In this document: one piece after another, positions 1-7,114 of the stretch
Layout: every line of letters starts with the position of its first letter
How positions within the stretch are numbered: position 1 is the stretch's first letter
Origin: Granulosicoccus sp964498925
Lineage (GTDB): Bacteria > Pseudomonadota > Gammaproteobacteria > Granulosicoccales > Granulosicoccaceae
Direction of reading: 5' to 3'
DNA: 28,175 nucleotides
Assembly (NCBI GenBank): GCA_964498925.1
Contig: CAZCKD010000018.1
Span: forward strand, 1 to 28,175
The notes under the pieces: generated by a model
What the model saw: only the letters and a program-made list of their open reading frames with translations
The model's database searches: none
What the model was told of the DNA's origin: nothing
Program-made: the position numbers and the translations under genes

Positions 1-186
1 TATCGTACTGAAAGCAGAGGTAGCCATATTAGAACGGACTATCCGGAACGGGATGATCAGCAATGGCTAACCAATGTGTTTATCAACAAAGCGGATGGTG
101 ATCTGCAATTGCGTAAGCAATGGGTAGCAGAAGAGACCGGTTGGGTTGATCGCCCCGGTGATGTACGCATCACGCCGTGGGGCTAG
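1..186 (+). CDS. C-terminal end of a succinate dehydrogenase/fumarate reductase-type FAD flavoprotein (partial)
   Basis: Only the last 61 codons are present, open from base 1 in frame 1 and closed by TAG at 184-186. The visible peptide begins YRTESRGSHIRTDYPERDD. The R-x-E-S-R-G-x-H-x-R-x-D-Y-P string is the conserved C-terminal segment of the SdhA/FrdA/AprA/L-aspartate oxidase flavoprotein family, where the Arg and His help bind the dicarboxylate-like substrate. The specific substrate cannot be told from this fragment; a family dehydrogenase or reductase acting on a C=C bond is the safe statement. The SDR gene starts 38 nt downstream on the same strand, so the two are probably one transcript and may act in one redox pathway. 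The start, the FAD-binding domain and any SdhB-like partner lie outside the window. Confidence 0.8.
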   Translation, partial: YRTESRGSHIRTDYPERDDQQWLTNVFINKADGDLQLRKQWVAEETGWVDRPGDVRITPWG

Positions 187-224
187 TTGATTAAATTGAC
201 AGGAAACAGGATATTAACGAGTCA

Positions 225-1010
225 ATGAGCGAACAATTTCAAACCAAGAAGGTAGCCTTAGTGACCGGCGGTAGCCGTGGTATTGGCTACGCAACTTGCG
301 AACATCTATCCAGTGCCGGCTATTCTATTATCGCAGCTGCCCGCACCCTTGATGAATTAACGCAGCTGTCAGAAGCCTTCGAGAAAAAGGGACTTGAGAT
401 TAGCTGTTTACAATTTGATATGGCGAGCACAGAGTCCATTGAGACGATGGTTAAAGCCGCCTTTCAAGAGCATGGGAAATTGGATGTGCTAGTAAACTCG
501 GCAGGCATTAGCTACGTGGCACCAGTTGCACTAGCTAACATTGAACGTTGCAATGAAGTGCTGCAGGTTAATCTCATGGGAGCGTTTACTCTGTCAAAAG
601 CTTGCGCGCGAATCATGACTCGACAAAAATACGGGCGCATTATTCACATTGGATCCATCTCAGGCACTATCGGCGCAGCCTACAATGCCATCTATGCTGC
701 ATCAAAAGCAGGTGTTGCCGGTCTGGTGAAATCTCTCGCGCTAGAAGTCGCGTCTTTGGGTATCACGGTTAACGCTGTACAACCAGGTACGGTCCACACC
801 AGCCTATTCGAGCAAACCCATGGCGCTCGCGCAAAGCTTAAAGGCATTAGTATTGATGAGCAGAGGGCGATGATGGAGGACGATAATCCTCAGAAAAAGC
901 TCGTATCCGTTGATGATATCGCGTCGGCAGTAACGTATTTAGCCAGCGACGGCGCCGGATCTATTAATGGTCATCTACTCACCGTCGACGGTGGCAGATC
1001 AATCAGGTAG
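225..1010 (+). CDS. Short-chain dehydrogenase/reductase (SDR, FabG-like)
   Basis: A 261-residue classical SDR, the usual length for the family. The Rossmann nucleotide-binding motif TGGSRGIG is at residues 14-21, NSAG at 91-94, the structural Asn in QVNLMG at 116, and the catalytic Ser144, Tyr157 and Lys161 (YAASK) are in place. The C-terminal DGG tail is also typical. It should be a soluble cytoplasmic NAD(P)(H)-dependent oxidoreductase that interconverts a hydroxyl and a carbonyl group. An Arg after TGGS and another at residue 40 (AAAR) are compatible with NADP(H), but this is not decisive. The substrate is unknown. FabG-like enzymes next to a carrier protein often reduce 3-oxoacyl-ACP, and an ACP gene lies 3 kb away in the convergent operon. 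Its stop overlaps the stop of the convergent UbiD gene by 8 bases. The ribosome-binding site is weak (AGGA about 20 nt upstream). Confidence 0.93.
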   Translation: MSEQFQTKKVALVTGGSRGIGYATCEHLSSAGYSIIAAARTLDELTQLSEAFEKKGLEISCLQFDMASTESIETMVKAAFQEHGKLDVLVNSAGISYVAPVALANIERCNEVLQVNLMGAFTLSKACARIMTRQKYGRIIHIGSISGTIGAAYNAIYAASKAGVAGLVKSLALEVASLGITVNAVQPGTVHTSLFEQTHGARAKLKGISIDEQRAMMEDDNPQKKLVSVDDIASAVTYLASDGAGSINGHLLTVDGGRSIR

Positions 1011-2400
1011 CTTTACCCTCGCCCGCCAGGGCTCGTTTTAATATGCTATTGACGTCTAATCGGGCAGATACTTCTTCGGGTATCTGATTGGTGTTCACCG
1101 AGCCATTGCGGATGGTTGTAGCGGTTGCATTTAAGCCCCATTTGGTGGTTTTTCCATCTAATTCGGACGGATCGAGTCCGTTGCCAGAGACGCCCTCAAG
1201 CATCACCAAATCATTATGCGCTTGAACATGACAGGCTATCGCTTTTTGAGTCTCTTTCGCGTTAGACAGAGTAATATTGGCGTCGAATACACAGACAATT
1301 TTTACAAACCGTTCGTTTTGTAGCACCTGTTCGAGCATTTCTCGAATGCCGTCTGAATCGACATCATCAGATACACCTATATACGCAGTCATGGGAGCAG
1401 GTAGAAAGACTTCATGGACCCACTCGTATTGTTTTTTTAACGTTCTATTCAAGTGTACCCGTATGGCAACACTTGTCATAATCATATGTTCCTGATGACC
1501 GGGAACGATATCTTGAAACAGCGCATCTTTTCGATGCGATACTAGCTGAACCTCAAACACTGGGCGATTTTCTTTGCTCGATGAATACCCAAACGCCTCG
1601 CCGTAAGGTCCCTCACTTGCGGTCTCGTCGTGCTTCAGCACACCTTCTAGCGAAAATTCTGCATGGGACGGTATGAGTAATTTAGGATGATGGTGCGCCG
1701 GAATGACGCATAAAGGCTCCTGCAATAAGCCGCCGATAACAGAGTACTCATCCAGCGAGAGCTTGCCCGCGGCCAAACTGCCCAGTGACCACAATGGATG
1801 AGATCCGATAAAAGCGGCAACAGGTGTGTCAACTCCACGTCTGCGATTTTCCTGAAATATGGTATCTAGATGACCACCTGGGGTCATGTAAATCACCAAC
1901 TGATTTTCGCTATTGATCATCAGCCTATGGAAGCTTAAATTTTGAGCACCCGTGCTTTCATCGATAGCAACCACACAGGCAGCACTGAGGTATCCGTGAG
2001 TTTCTCCTGCCGAATACCTAATCTTGGGTAAATCAAATAAATTTACGTCATTACCTTTGAATTGAATATCCCTTACCGGTCCGGTATTAGCTTCTTCTGA
2101 TGGGATGAGGTTGTCGTAAGCGGTATCAATACGATGCTCCAGCTCATCAACGGTGATATCCAGTGAGCGTGCAATTCTTTGCAACGACGAGCAGACGTTC
2201 TGAACAATCGGATAGGTAGAGTCTTTTATACTGGAATATTGGAGAAGCGGTACACGAAGCTTCTTTTCAAATCCAATCGTGCATGCAGCCATTTCCCAGC
2301 TTGCATCTAGTGGTTCAACAACTTCAAGGAAGTCCCTTGGGGATTTTTCCTGGACACTCAGAACAAAGCTGCGAAGATCATGTTCTGATTTAGGCGGCAT
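1003..2400 (-). CDS. UbiD-family prenyl-FMN-dependent decarboxylase
   Basis: A 465-residue UbiD-type (de)carboxylase. The signature residues of the family are present: Asn154 and Arg159 (QNLSFHR), His177 (GGHLD), Glu218 (LDEYS) and the EGPYGE motif with Glu263 and Glu268. The relative spacing matches the metal/prFMN ligands and the catalytic Arg-Glu-Glu triad of the Fdc1/UbiD family. Such enzymes reversibly decarboxylate alpha,beta-unsaturated or aromatic acids using prenylated FMN supplied by a UbiX flavin prenyltransferase. No ubiX gene is in this window, so the cofactor must come from elsewhere in the genome. It is the last gene of the leftward operon; its ATG overlaps the end of the adenylating ligase by 11 bases, indicating coupled translation. 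It is unlikely to be housekeeping UbiD, because the neighbours are an ACP, a ligase and a GH3 protein. The substrate is not predictable. Confidence 0.9.
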   Translation of the reverse strand: MPPKSEHDLRSFVLSVQEKSPRDFLEVVEPLDASWEMAACTIGFEKKLRVPLLQYSSIKDSTYPIVQNVCSSLQRIARSLDITVDELEHRIDTAYDNLIPSEEANTGPVRDIQFKGNDVNLFDLPKIRYSAGETHGYLSAACVVAIDESTGAQNLSFHRLMINSENQLVIYMTPGGHLDTIFQENRRRGVDTPVAAFIGSHPLWSLGSLAAGKLSLDEYSVIGGLLQEPLCVIPAHHHPKLLIPSHAEFSLEGVLKHDETASEGPYGEAFGYSSSKENRPVFEVQLVSHRKDALFQDIVPGHQEHMIMTSVAIRVHLNRTLKKQYEWVHEVFLPAPMTAYIGVSDDVDSDGIREMLEQVLQNERFVKIVCVFDANITLSNAKETQKAIACHVQAHNDLVMLEGVSGNGLDPSELDGKTTKWGLNATATTIRNGSVNTNQIPEEVSARLDVNSILKRALAGEGKAT

Positions 2401-3901
2401 TGGAAAACTGTATTAGATATTGCTTGTCAATCTTACCGTTCGCCTTTAAAGGAAACTCATCCCACTGTTGATACCGTCTTGGTGCGCGAGCAAACGGTAC
2501 CTGTTCTAAACAGTAAGTTTCTACAGCTTTTAAGCTCTCTTCTTGCTTTGCGGAATATTCAGATTGAAGTACCACATGAGCCTCAACGATCTGACCGTAA
2601 AGGGCATCTGTTTGCCCAACGATGGCAACATTCTCCACAGCTGGATGTTTGATTAATATGGCTTCTAATTCTTCAGGAAAAATACGCTCTCCTGCGGATT
2701 TAATCATTGCCTGAACCCGGCCTCGGATAAAGACATCTCCGTCTTCATCGCGATAAGCGAGATCTCCCGTGTGTAGTCGACCTTGTTCATCAATGACCTT
2801 TGCAGTATTTTCAGGATCGTTCCAATAACCATGCATGACATTGGCACCTGCAACGACCAATTCACCCGTTTGACCATCGGGAACTTCATTTCCTTCGTCG
2901 TCCAGGAATTGAATGGTAAGTCCTGGCGCAACCGAGCCCACCGATGTCGGCTTACTGGTAACTCTCGCTGGATCAAGCATCGTAATGCGAGGAGAGCATT
3001 CTGTTTGGCCGTAAGCGATATGAATTTCCAACTCTGGCTTGTGTTGATTGACCTGTTGGATTCTCTCAGGTGTGAATGTACCGCCCGTTACGCAGACCCA
3101 ACGCAAATGAGGCAGGTCTGAATTCAAGAAGTTGCCGCGATCCATCAGAGCTGAGAAATGAAACGGTACGCCAGAAAAGCCAGTTATTTCTTTATCTGCC
3201 AAACGCTGAGTGACAGCTGTCGGAAAGATAAAATTAGGCATGAATTCCAGACTGGCACCTCGCACCTGTAAGGACACCATCATCATAAGGCCATGGATGT
3301 AATGTAGCGGTACAACCATAAGGTAGCGATCGTTTTCTGTCAGTGCAAAACCATCGGCGGCGATATTACCTACAGACAGCAAATTTGCATGTGTCAGACA
3401 AACGCCTTTAGGATTGCCCGTACTGCCAGATGTGTAGACAATACTGGCAATTGAGTCAGGATCATCGTTTTGCTGGCTTTTTTCTTGGGTTTGGCTATCA
3501 GTGGCCGCCGCGTACTTTACGTCCCACTCGTATTCATCAAGAACGAGATGATCAACGCTAACAGGAAGTAGTTCTTGCATTTCGGCCGTTCCGAACAAAA
3601 ACAGCTTAGGCGACGCATCTTCAATAAGGTACTCGAACCCGCTGGGTTTCAATTTTTCATTTAAATTGAGGCAGATTGCATTGCACTTAACAACAGCCCA
3701 CCAGGCAACAACAGATTCAATGCTGTTGTCTGACAGTATTGCTACCCGATCTCCGGCCACAACGCCTTGTTGACGTAAGCTGTCAGCTAATTGATCGCTT
3801 AACGTCCATAACAAGGAATAACTGCACTCCGTGTCTCCGGAAACCAGTGCTGTTCGATTAGGATGCTGTTCTACAATCTCTTCGAGTACCGAATAAAGCA
3901 C
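2390..3901 (-). CDS. AMP-dependent acyl ligase (ANL superfamily), likely acyl-carrier-protein loading enzyme
   Basis: A 503-residue adenylate-forming enzyme. The P-loop TSGSTGNPKG is at residues 157-166, YGQTE at 297-301, HTGD at 377-380, the hinge and C-terminal core around GDVFIRGR (388-395), and the catalytic lysine at 490 in ANGKIDK. All core motifs are intact, so it should activate a carboxylic acid with ATP and pass the acyl group to a thiol. The start is GTG at 3901, only 2 nt after the stop of the acyl carrier protein gene and preceded by AAGG about 10 nt upstream; no in-frame ATG nearby fits better. The pairing with a stand-alone ACP suggests the acceptor is the carrier-bound phosphopantetheine rather than free CoA, but CoA cannot be excluded. 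The substrate specificity pocket cannot be read by eye. Confidence 0.92.
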   Translation of the reverse strand: MLYSVLEEIVEQHPNRTALVSGDTECSYSLLWTLSDQLADSLRQQGVVAGDRVAILSDNSIESVVAWWAVVKCNAICLNLNEKLKPSGFEYLIEDASPKLFLFGTAEMQELLPVSVDHLVLDEYEWDVKYAAATDSQTQEKSQQNDDPDSIASIVYTSGSTGNPKGVCLTHANLLSVGNIAADGFALTENDRYLMVVPLHYIHGLMMMVSLQVRGASLEFMPNFIFPTAVTQRLADKEITGFSGVPFHFSALMDRGNFLNSDLPHLRWVCVTGGTFTPERIQQVNQHKPELEIHIAYGQTECSPRITMLDPARVTSKPTSVGSVAPGLTIQFLDDEGNEVPDGQTGELVVAGANVMHGYWNDPENTAKVIDEQGRLHTGDLAYRDEDGDVFIRGRVQAMIKSAGERIFPEELEAILIKHPAVENVAIVGQTDALYGQIVEAHVVLQSEYSAKQEESLKAVETYCLEQVPFARAPRRYQQWDEFPLKANGKIDKQYLIQFSNAA

Positions 3902-3903
3902 GA

Positions 3904-4149
3904 TTAGGCCGCCTTTGAAACGCTCGTATTAATATATGCAACGATAGCGTTCAGTGTTGCGAAGTTCTCGGGCGTCAAGTCATCAGTGTCAACGGTGAAG
4001 TTGTACTCACCTTCGCTCCATAGAACCAGCTCCATCATAGCAACACTGTCTAGAATGTCGTTTTCCAGTAGATTTTCGTCTGCTGTGAAATCTGGAACGT
4101 TTGGCTTCAGGCTCTTGATGAATTCGGATACTTCGTTTTCAATGCTCAT
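3904..4149 (-). CDS. Acyl carrier protein
   Basis: An 81-residue acidic protein with the carrier-protein attachment motif DILDSVAMMEL. Ser35 in DSV is the expected site of 4'-phosphopantetheine attachment; DSV in place of the DSL of fatty-acid ACP is common in dedicated secondary-metabolism carriers. Helix II (SVAMMELVLWSE) and the later Tyr-Ile helix fit the four-helix bundle. It is unlikely to be the fatty-acid-synthesis AcpP, because it is not beside fab genes and is closely packed (2 nt) with its own adenylating ligase. It would hold an activated acyl or aminoacyl group for neighbouring enzymes in the cytoplasm. A phosphopantetheinyl transferase is needed and is not in the window. Confidence 0.93.
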   Translation of the reverse strand: MSIENEVSEFIKSLKPNVPDFTADENLLENDILDSVAMMELVLWSEGEYNFTVDTDDLTPENFATLNAIVAYINTSVSKAA

Positions 4150-4169
4150 GGTGATATGTTATCTCTCGT

Positions 4170-5291
4170 TTAAAGTGTGATTTCACGCTGACGAATCAGT
4201 GTCTTTTCTATGACTGCTTCGTCAGCTGTGAATCGGTTAAAAATATGGTCTGATACGTCGTCTGTCTGTTGTAGTGGATCGTGTAAAAGCCAGCTTCGGT
4301 TTTGACCCAATCCTTCAACGTAATTTAGGGTGGGGCTTCGGCTGAGAAAAACAGTGGAGGCCTGTGTTAATACAGATGTCTCCCCTACCATTGAACCGCC
4401 CACAACGCCGATGCCCTTCGATTTTGCGAAATCCCGAATGGCCGCACTGGCGCATACACCACCGTGTTTTCCTACGCGAATATTAAATAGCTGGTAACTT
4501 CCGTCGCTGGCGATGTTTTCTGCATCTTTCATGGAGCACACTGCTTCATCAGCCATAAAATCTACGTTATAGCGCTGATGTAACTCCCTTAGTCCGTCCT
4601 GTCGAGCTGCATCATCAAGTACAAGCGGTTCTTCAAACGAGTGAATGTGGTGCACGTCGATACTATTCAGTAGATCTGACGTCGAATTAAACGTTTGTAT
4701 ACCATTGCCATCTAACCGTAACTCCACAGAGCCCTTGCACAGAGACGAAAGTTGCAATATGCATTCCACGTCCCTGTCCAGGCTTTGACCTACTTTGAGC
4801 TTAATTGCCGTGGCTTTTTTTAGTCTGGACGAAATGAATCGAGCTCTTATTTCGTTTGGCTCGCAGTCGAGGCCCACAGTTACGCAGCGACCTACGCCAT
4901 CGCCTCTTTTTGCTCCTATCATGGAGTCCAGATCGAGCTGACCCGTCTGTGATAGCAGGTCGATAACCCCCATCTCTACCCCTCCAATAAATGATAAGGA
5001 GGTATGGCCATTATTAAGATGGTCGTGTATCCATTGTGTAAAACCTGCTGAATTGAGCTCTTTGTCCAGCAACGAGATAAGTACGTCAGAATGATCATCG
5101 GACATAATGCTATCGATGGTTTCACCCGTAACAAACGACCGAGGTAGCATTTCACCCCAACCGATCTGACCGGAATCGGTGATCAATTTCGCCAGAATAA
5201 CTTCACTGCTGTTTCTCGTTACTCTGGAATGCGTAAATTCATTCTTACAAGGAATGTCCAGATGATAGAGAGTGAGGCTACGAAGCTTCAT
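4170..5291 (-). CDS. Enolase-superfamily enzyme of the muconate-lactonising/dipeptide epimerase/N-acyl amino acid racemase type
   Basis: About 373 residues with an N-terminal capping domain and a TIM-barrel domain. Numbered from the ATG at 5291, the active-site set of the MLE subgroup is complete: Lys164 and Lys166 (AIKLKVG), metal ligands Asp194 (LRLDGNG), Glu221 (FEEP) and Asp248 (MADEA), and general base Lys275 (RVGKHGG). Lys on both faces is what 1,1-proton-transfer enzymes need (dipeptide epimerase, N-succinyl/N-acyl amino acid racemase) and is also found in o-succinylbenzoate synthase. The reading frame extends 12 codons upstream, but the start chosen here gives the ATGA overlap with the GH3 stop that signals coupled translation. 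No men genes are nearby, so menaquinone synthesis is unlikely. Next to a GH3 amide-forming enzyme, an N-acyl amino acid or dipeptide is the natural guess for the substrate; this is inference. Confidence 0.88.
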   Translation of the reverse strand: MKLRSLTLYHLDIPCKNEFTHSRVTRNSSEVILAKLITDSGQIGWGEMLPRSFVTGETIDSIMSDDHSDVLISLLDKELNSAGFTQWIHDHLNNGHTSLSFIGGVEMGVIDLLSQTGQLDLDSMIGAKRGDGVGRCVTVGLDCEPNEIRARFISSRLKKATAIKLKVGQSLDRDVECILQLSSLCKGSVELRLDGNGIQTFNSTSDLLNSIDVHHIHSFEEPLVLDDAARQDGLRELHQRYNVDFMADEAVCSMKDAENIASDGSYQLFNIRVGKHGGVCASAAIRDFAKSKGIGVVGGSMVGETSVLTQASTVFLSRSPTLNYVEGLGQNRSWLLHDPLQQTDDVSDHIFNRFTADEAVIEKTLIRQREITL

Positions 5292-6937
5292 GAAACTCGC
5301 ACTACGTCCTCTTTCCCTTTGTGCCAATCGAGTTCGGCACTCAGGACTTCACTTTTGACCTGTTCTTCGCTAACACCGGCTTTTCTACGTTGAAGGCGTT
5401 TACTTCTCAGCGTTCCATTCGCCGCTTTGAACACAACAACGTTACCAAGCCTTTGAGATTCACATTTATCAGAATACTCAGAATTGATGAGCCTTAGCTC
5501 TTGGTCGAACTGTTCAGCCCATGAAGAGAGCTTATCATCGGAAATTATTTGACTGCCTTCATCCATAGCGATTGCATAGTGAGGTTTATGCCCGTTACAC
5601 GGAAAACAAAGAAATTCCTCCGGTGAAAAGCCGCAGTAATTTGATGCATTTGCTGCAGCAGAAATGACTTGAAACTCGGTTAACTTTTCACCCGTCATAC
5701 TTGAGGTTCTGCCCACTCGGTACAGGAACTCGATGACCGGTGCATTGCCTGCCGTACCGTTTACTTGTACGCAGTCGCCCATTCGATATCGATACAAACC
5801 GCCGCCAGTACTAACCACAATCTCATATCGCTCTCCAATGGTTAGCTCCCAGGCACCTAGCGTTTGTGGATCACTCTTATGGCATTGGTTCTCGGGTATA
5901 AACTCGAAGAAATGTGCTGTATGGGCAAGAATACCCCCGCTCATCCCGTCTTCAAGAGGGATTGCCATCATGCATTCGCTTGATTGTGTAATGTAGTCGC
6001 GCGTGGCGATACCCTTGGTATAAGGGGCTAACTGCACGAAGTACGGCTGAACAACTTTAGAATGCCAACAAATTATGACGTTTAGCATCGGCCATAAACG
6101 TTTAAGTTCTACTGATGACCCTGATGATAAGGATTCATCTATTCTTTTTGCAGCATCAGCATTGCTGATGAGATGCTGCGAGAGTTCTTTGTAGTGAGTG
6201 TCCTCAAGCTTCGATAAGGCTGGGTCGTTCTCACCACCCCAACACCCATTTTCGAGGCCGCTACGAAGCTCCGGAAGGTGTTCTTCCAGGGTGCGACAGA
6301 AATGTAACAGCGTGCTTGGGTTTAAGCACATGATGCAGTGAAGGTCTGATTGAAGCAATATCCGAGCACTAGCGTAAGCGCGCAAGTCCGGATCCTTCAC
6401 GCTGCGGATCTCAGTCGGCAACGGCCATCGGTCTAATGAATGCAAACTTCTACCGCGTTTTGACCAGAAGCTCGACTCAGAATACACCGACAAACCTGAT
6501 GACAATTTCTCTGGTTCGCTCGAATCAGAAAAATTACTGACCATTTTTCCATCACGAACATCAGGATAGTCTTGGTATATTTTTTCCCAGAATGCGGCGA
6601 ACATTCCTACCTTCTGACGCATCAGTTCAGTAGTCACAGGGATGTATTTGGGTTTTGACATTGATCCACTGGTTTGAAACAAAGCCAGTGTTCTAGCGTG
6701 TGTCAGAACGTGTTGCTCACCACTACTGACACTATCCACGTAGTGTCGTATGCCTTCGTAATCTGTCAAAGGTACAGATTGGCGATAGTCGTCAAATGAC
6801 TTAATGTCAGGGAAGCCATGCTCTTGCCCAAATGTAGTCTGCGCATTAGGAACGATCAACTCATTGATGAGTAGATCTGACTGACTAGCTTCGAGAGTAG
6901 TGCTTGTAGACAGCAAGGATGCTAGATGATCATTCAT
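5288..6937 (-). CDS. GH3-family acyl-acid amido synthetase (ATP-dependent, amino acid conjugating)
   Basis: A 549-residue protein of the GH3 family, best known from plants where it joins jasmonate, auxin or benzoates to amino acids through an acyl-adenylate. Motif I (ATP-binding) reads TSGSMSKPKYIP at residues 89-100, motif II appears as SSE at 319-321, motif III as YRYRMGD at 382-388, and a GEKL turn is at 416-419 before the C-terminal domain. Length and motif spacing fit bacterial GH3 proteins, most of which have no assigned substrate. It is the first gene of the five-gene leftward operon, and its stop overlaps the start of the enolase-superfamily enzyme (ATGA). The expected reaction is ATP + carboxylic acid + amino acid giving the amide, AMP and PPi. 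No good Shine-Dalgarno precedes the ATG, which lies 4 nt from an inverted repeat. Confidence 0.87.
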   Translation of the reverse strand: MNDHLASLLSTSTTLEASQSDLLINELIVPNAQTTFGQEHGFPDIKSFDDYRQSVPLTDYEGIRHYVDSVSSGEQHVLTHARTLALFQTSGSMSKPKYIPVTTELMRQKVGMFAAFWEKIYQDYPDVRDGKMVSNFSDSSEPEKLSSGLSVYSESSFWSKRGRSLHSLDRWPLPTEIRSVKDPDLRAYASARILLQSDLHCIMCLNPSTLLHFCRTLEEHLPELRSGLENGCWGGENDPALSKLEDTHYKELSQHLISNADAAKRIDESLSSGSSVELKRLWPMLNVIICWHSKVVQPYFVQLAPYTKGIATRDYITQSSECMMAIPLEDGMSGGILAHTAHFFEFIPENQCHKSDPQTLGAWELTIGERYEIVVSTGGGLYRYRMGDCVQVNGTAGNAPVIEFLYRVGRTSSMTGEKLTEFQVISAAANASNYCGFSPEEFLCFPCNGHKPHYAIAMDEGSQIISDDKLSSWAEQFDQELRLINSEYSDKCESQRLGNVVVFKAANGTLRSKRLQRRKAGVSEEQVKSEVLSAELDWHKGKEDVVRVS

Positions 6938-6941
6938 TAAA

Positions 6942-6970
6942 ATCTAATGCAAATTATTTAGACATTAGAT
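6942..6970. promoter_or_regulatory. Inverted repeat upstream of the GH3 operon (candidate operator)
   Basis: Perfect 8-bp arms ATCTAATG (6942-6949) and CATTAGAT (6963-6970) are separated by 13 nt, so the half-sites are 21 nt apart, two turns of helix. The element ends 4 nt before the GH3 start codon in an AT-rich 177-nt gap. A dimeric repressor site is the simplest reading; a leader hairpin that hides the start is the alternative. No regulator gene for it is visible in the cluster. Confidence 0.5.
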
Positions 6971-7114
6971 AAATATCGGAAAAATGGTCATTTTCCTGAG
7001 TTGAATCTTATGTAACCCAGTTACTTCTCGATTAATAAAAATCGACGCTATTGATAGCCATAGCCATAGGCCCTAAGGTTTACTCAGGCTATGTCCTGCG
7101 TGTGAACCAGTACG
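6971..7114. other. Remainder of the gap between ThDP enzyme and GH3 operon
   Basis: An AT-rich non-coding segment. It contains a 6-bp inverted repeat GGAAAA/TTTTCC (6978-6983 and 6991-6996), a 6-bp TCGATT/AATCGA stem (7028-7033 and 7040-7045), and a CATAGCC/GGCTATG pair (7059-7065 and 7087-7093). None has the strong GC stem plus T-run of an intrinsic terminator, so read-through from the ThDP gene into GH3 is possible. I see no small gene here. Confidence 0.4.

Noticed and set aside
1647..1838. Reading frames overlapping the large genes in other frames (this one and many others)
   Set aside because: They lie wholly inside genes with clear family motifs and show no domain, start signal or neighbour logic of their own.
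4170..5291. o-Succinylbenzoate synthase (MenC)
   Set aside because: Active-site residues are compatible, but no menaquinone genes are nearby and the coupled GH3 gene points elsewhere; not fully excluded.
7028..7093. Terminator after the ThDP gene
   Set aside because: The stems found are 6-7 bp, AT-rich or with a long loop, and lack a good stem plus T-run.
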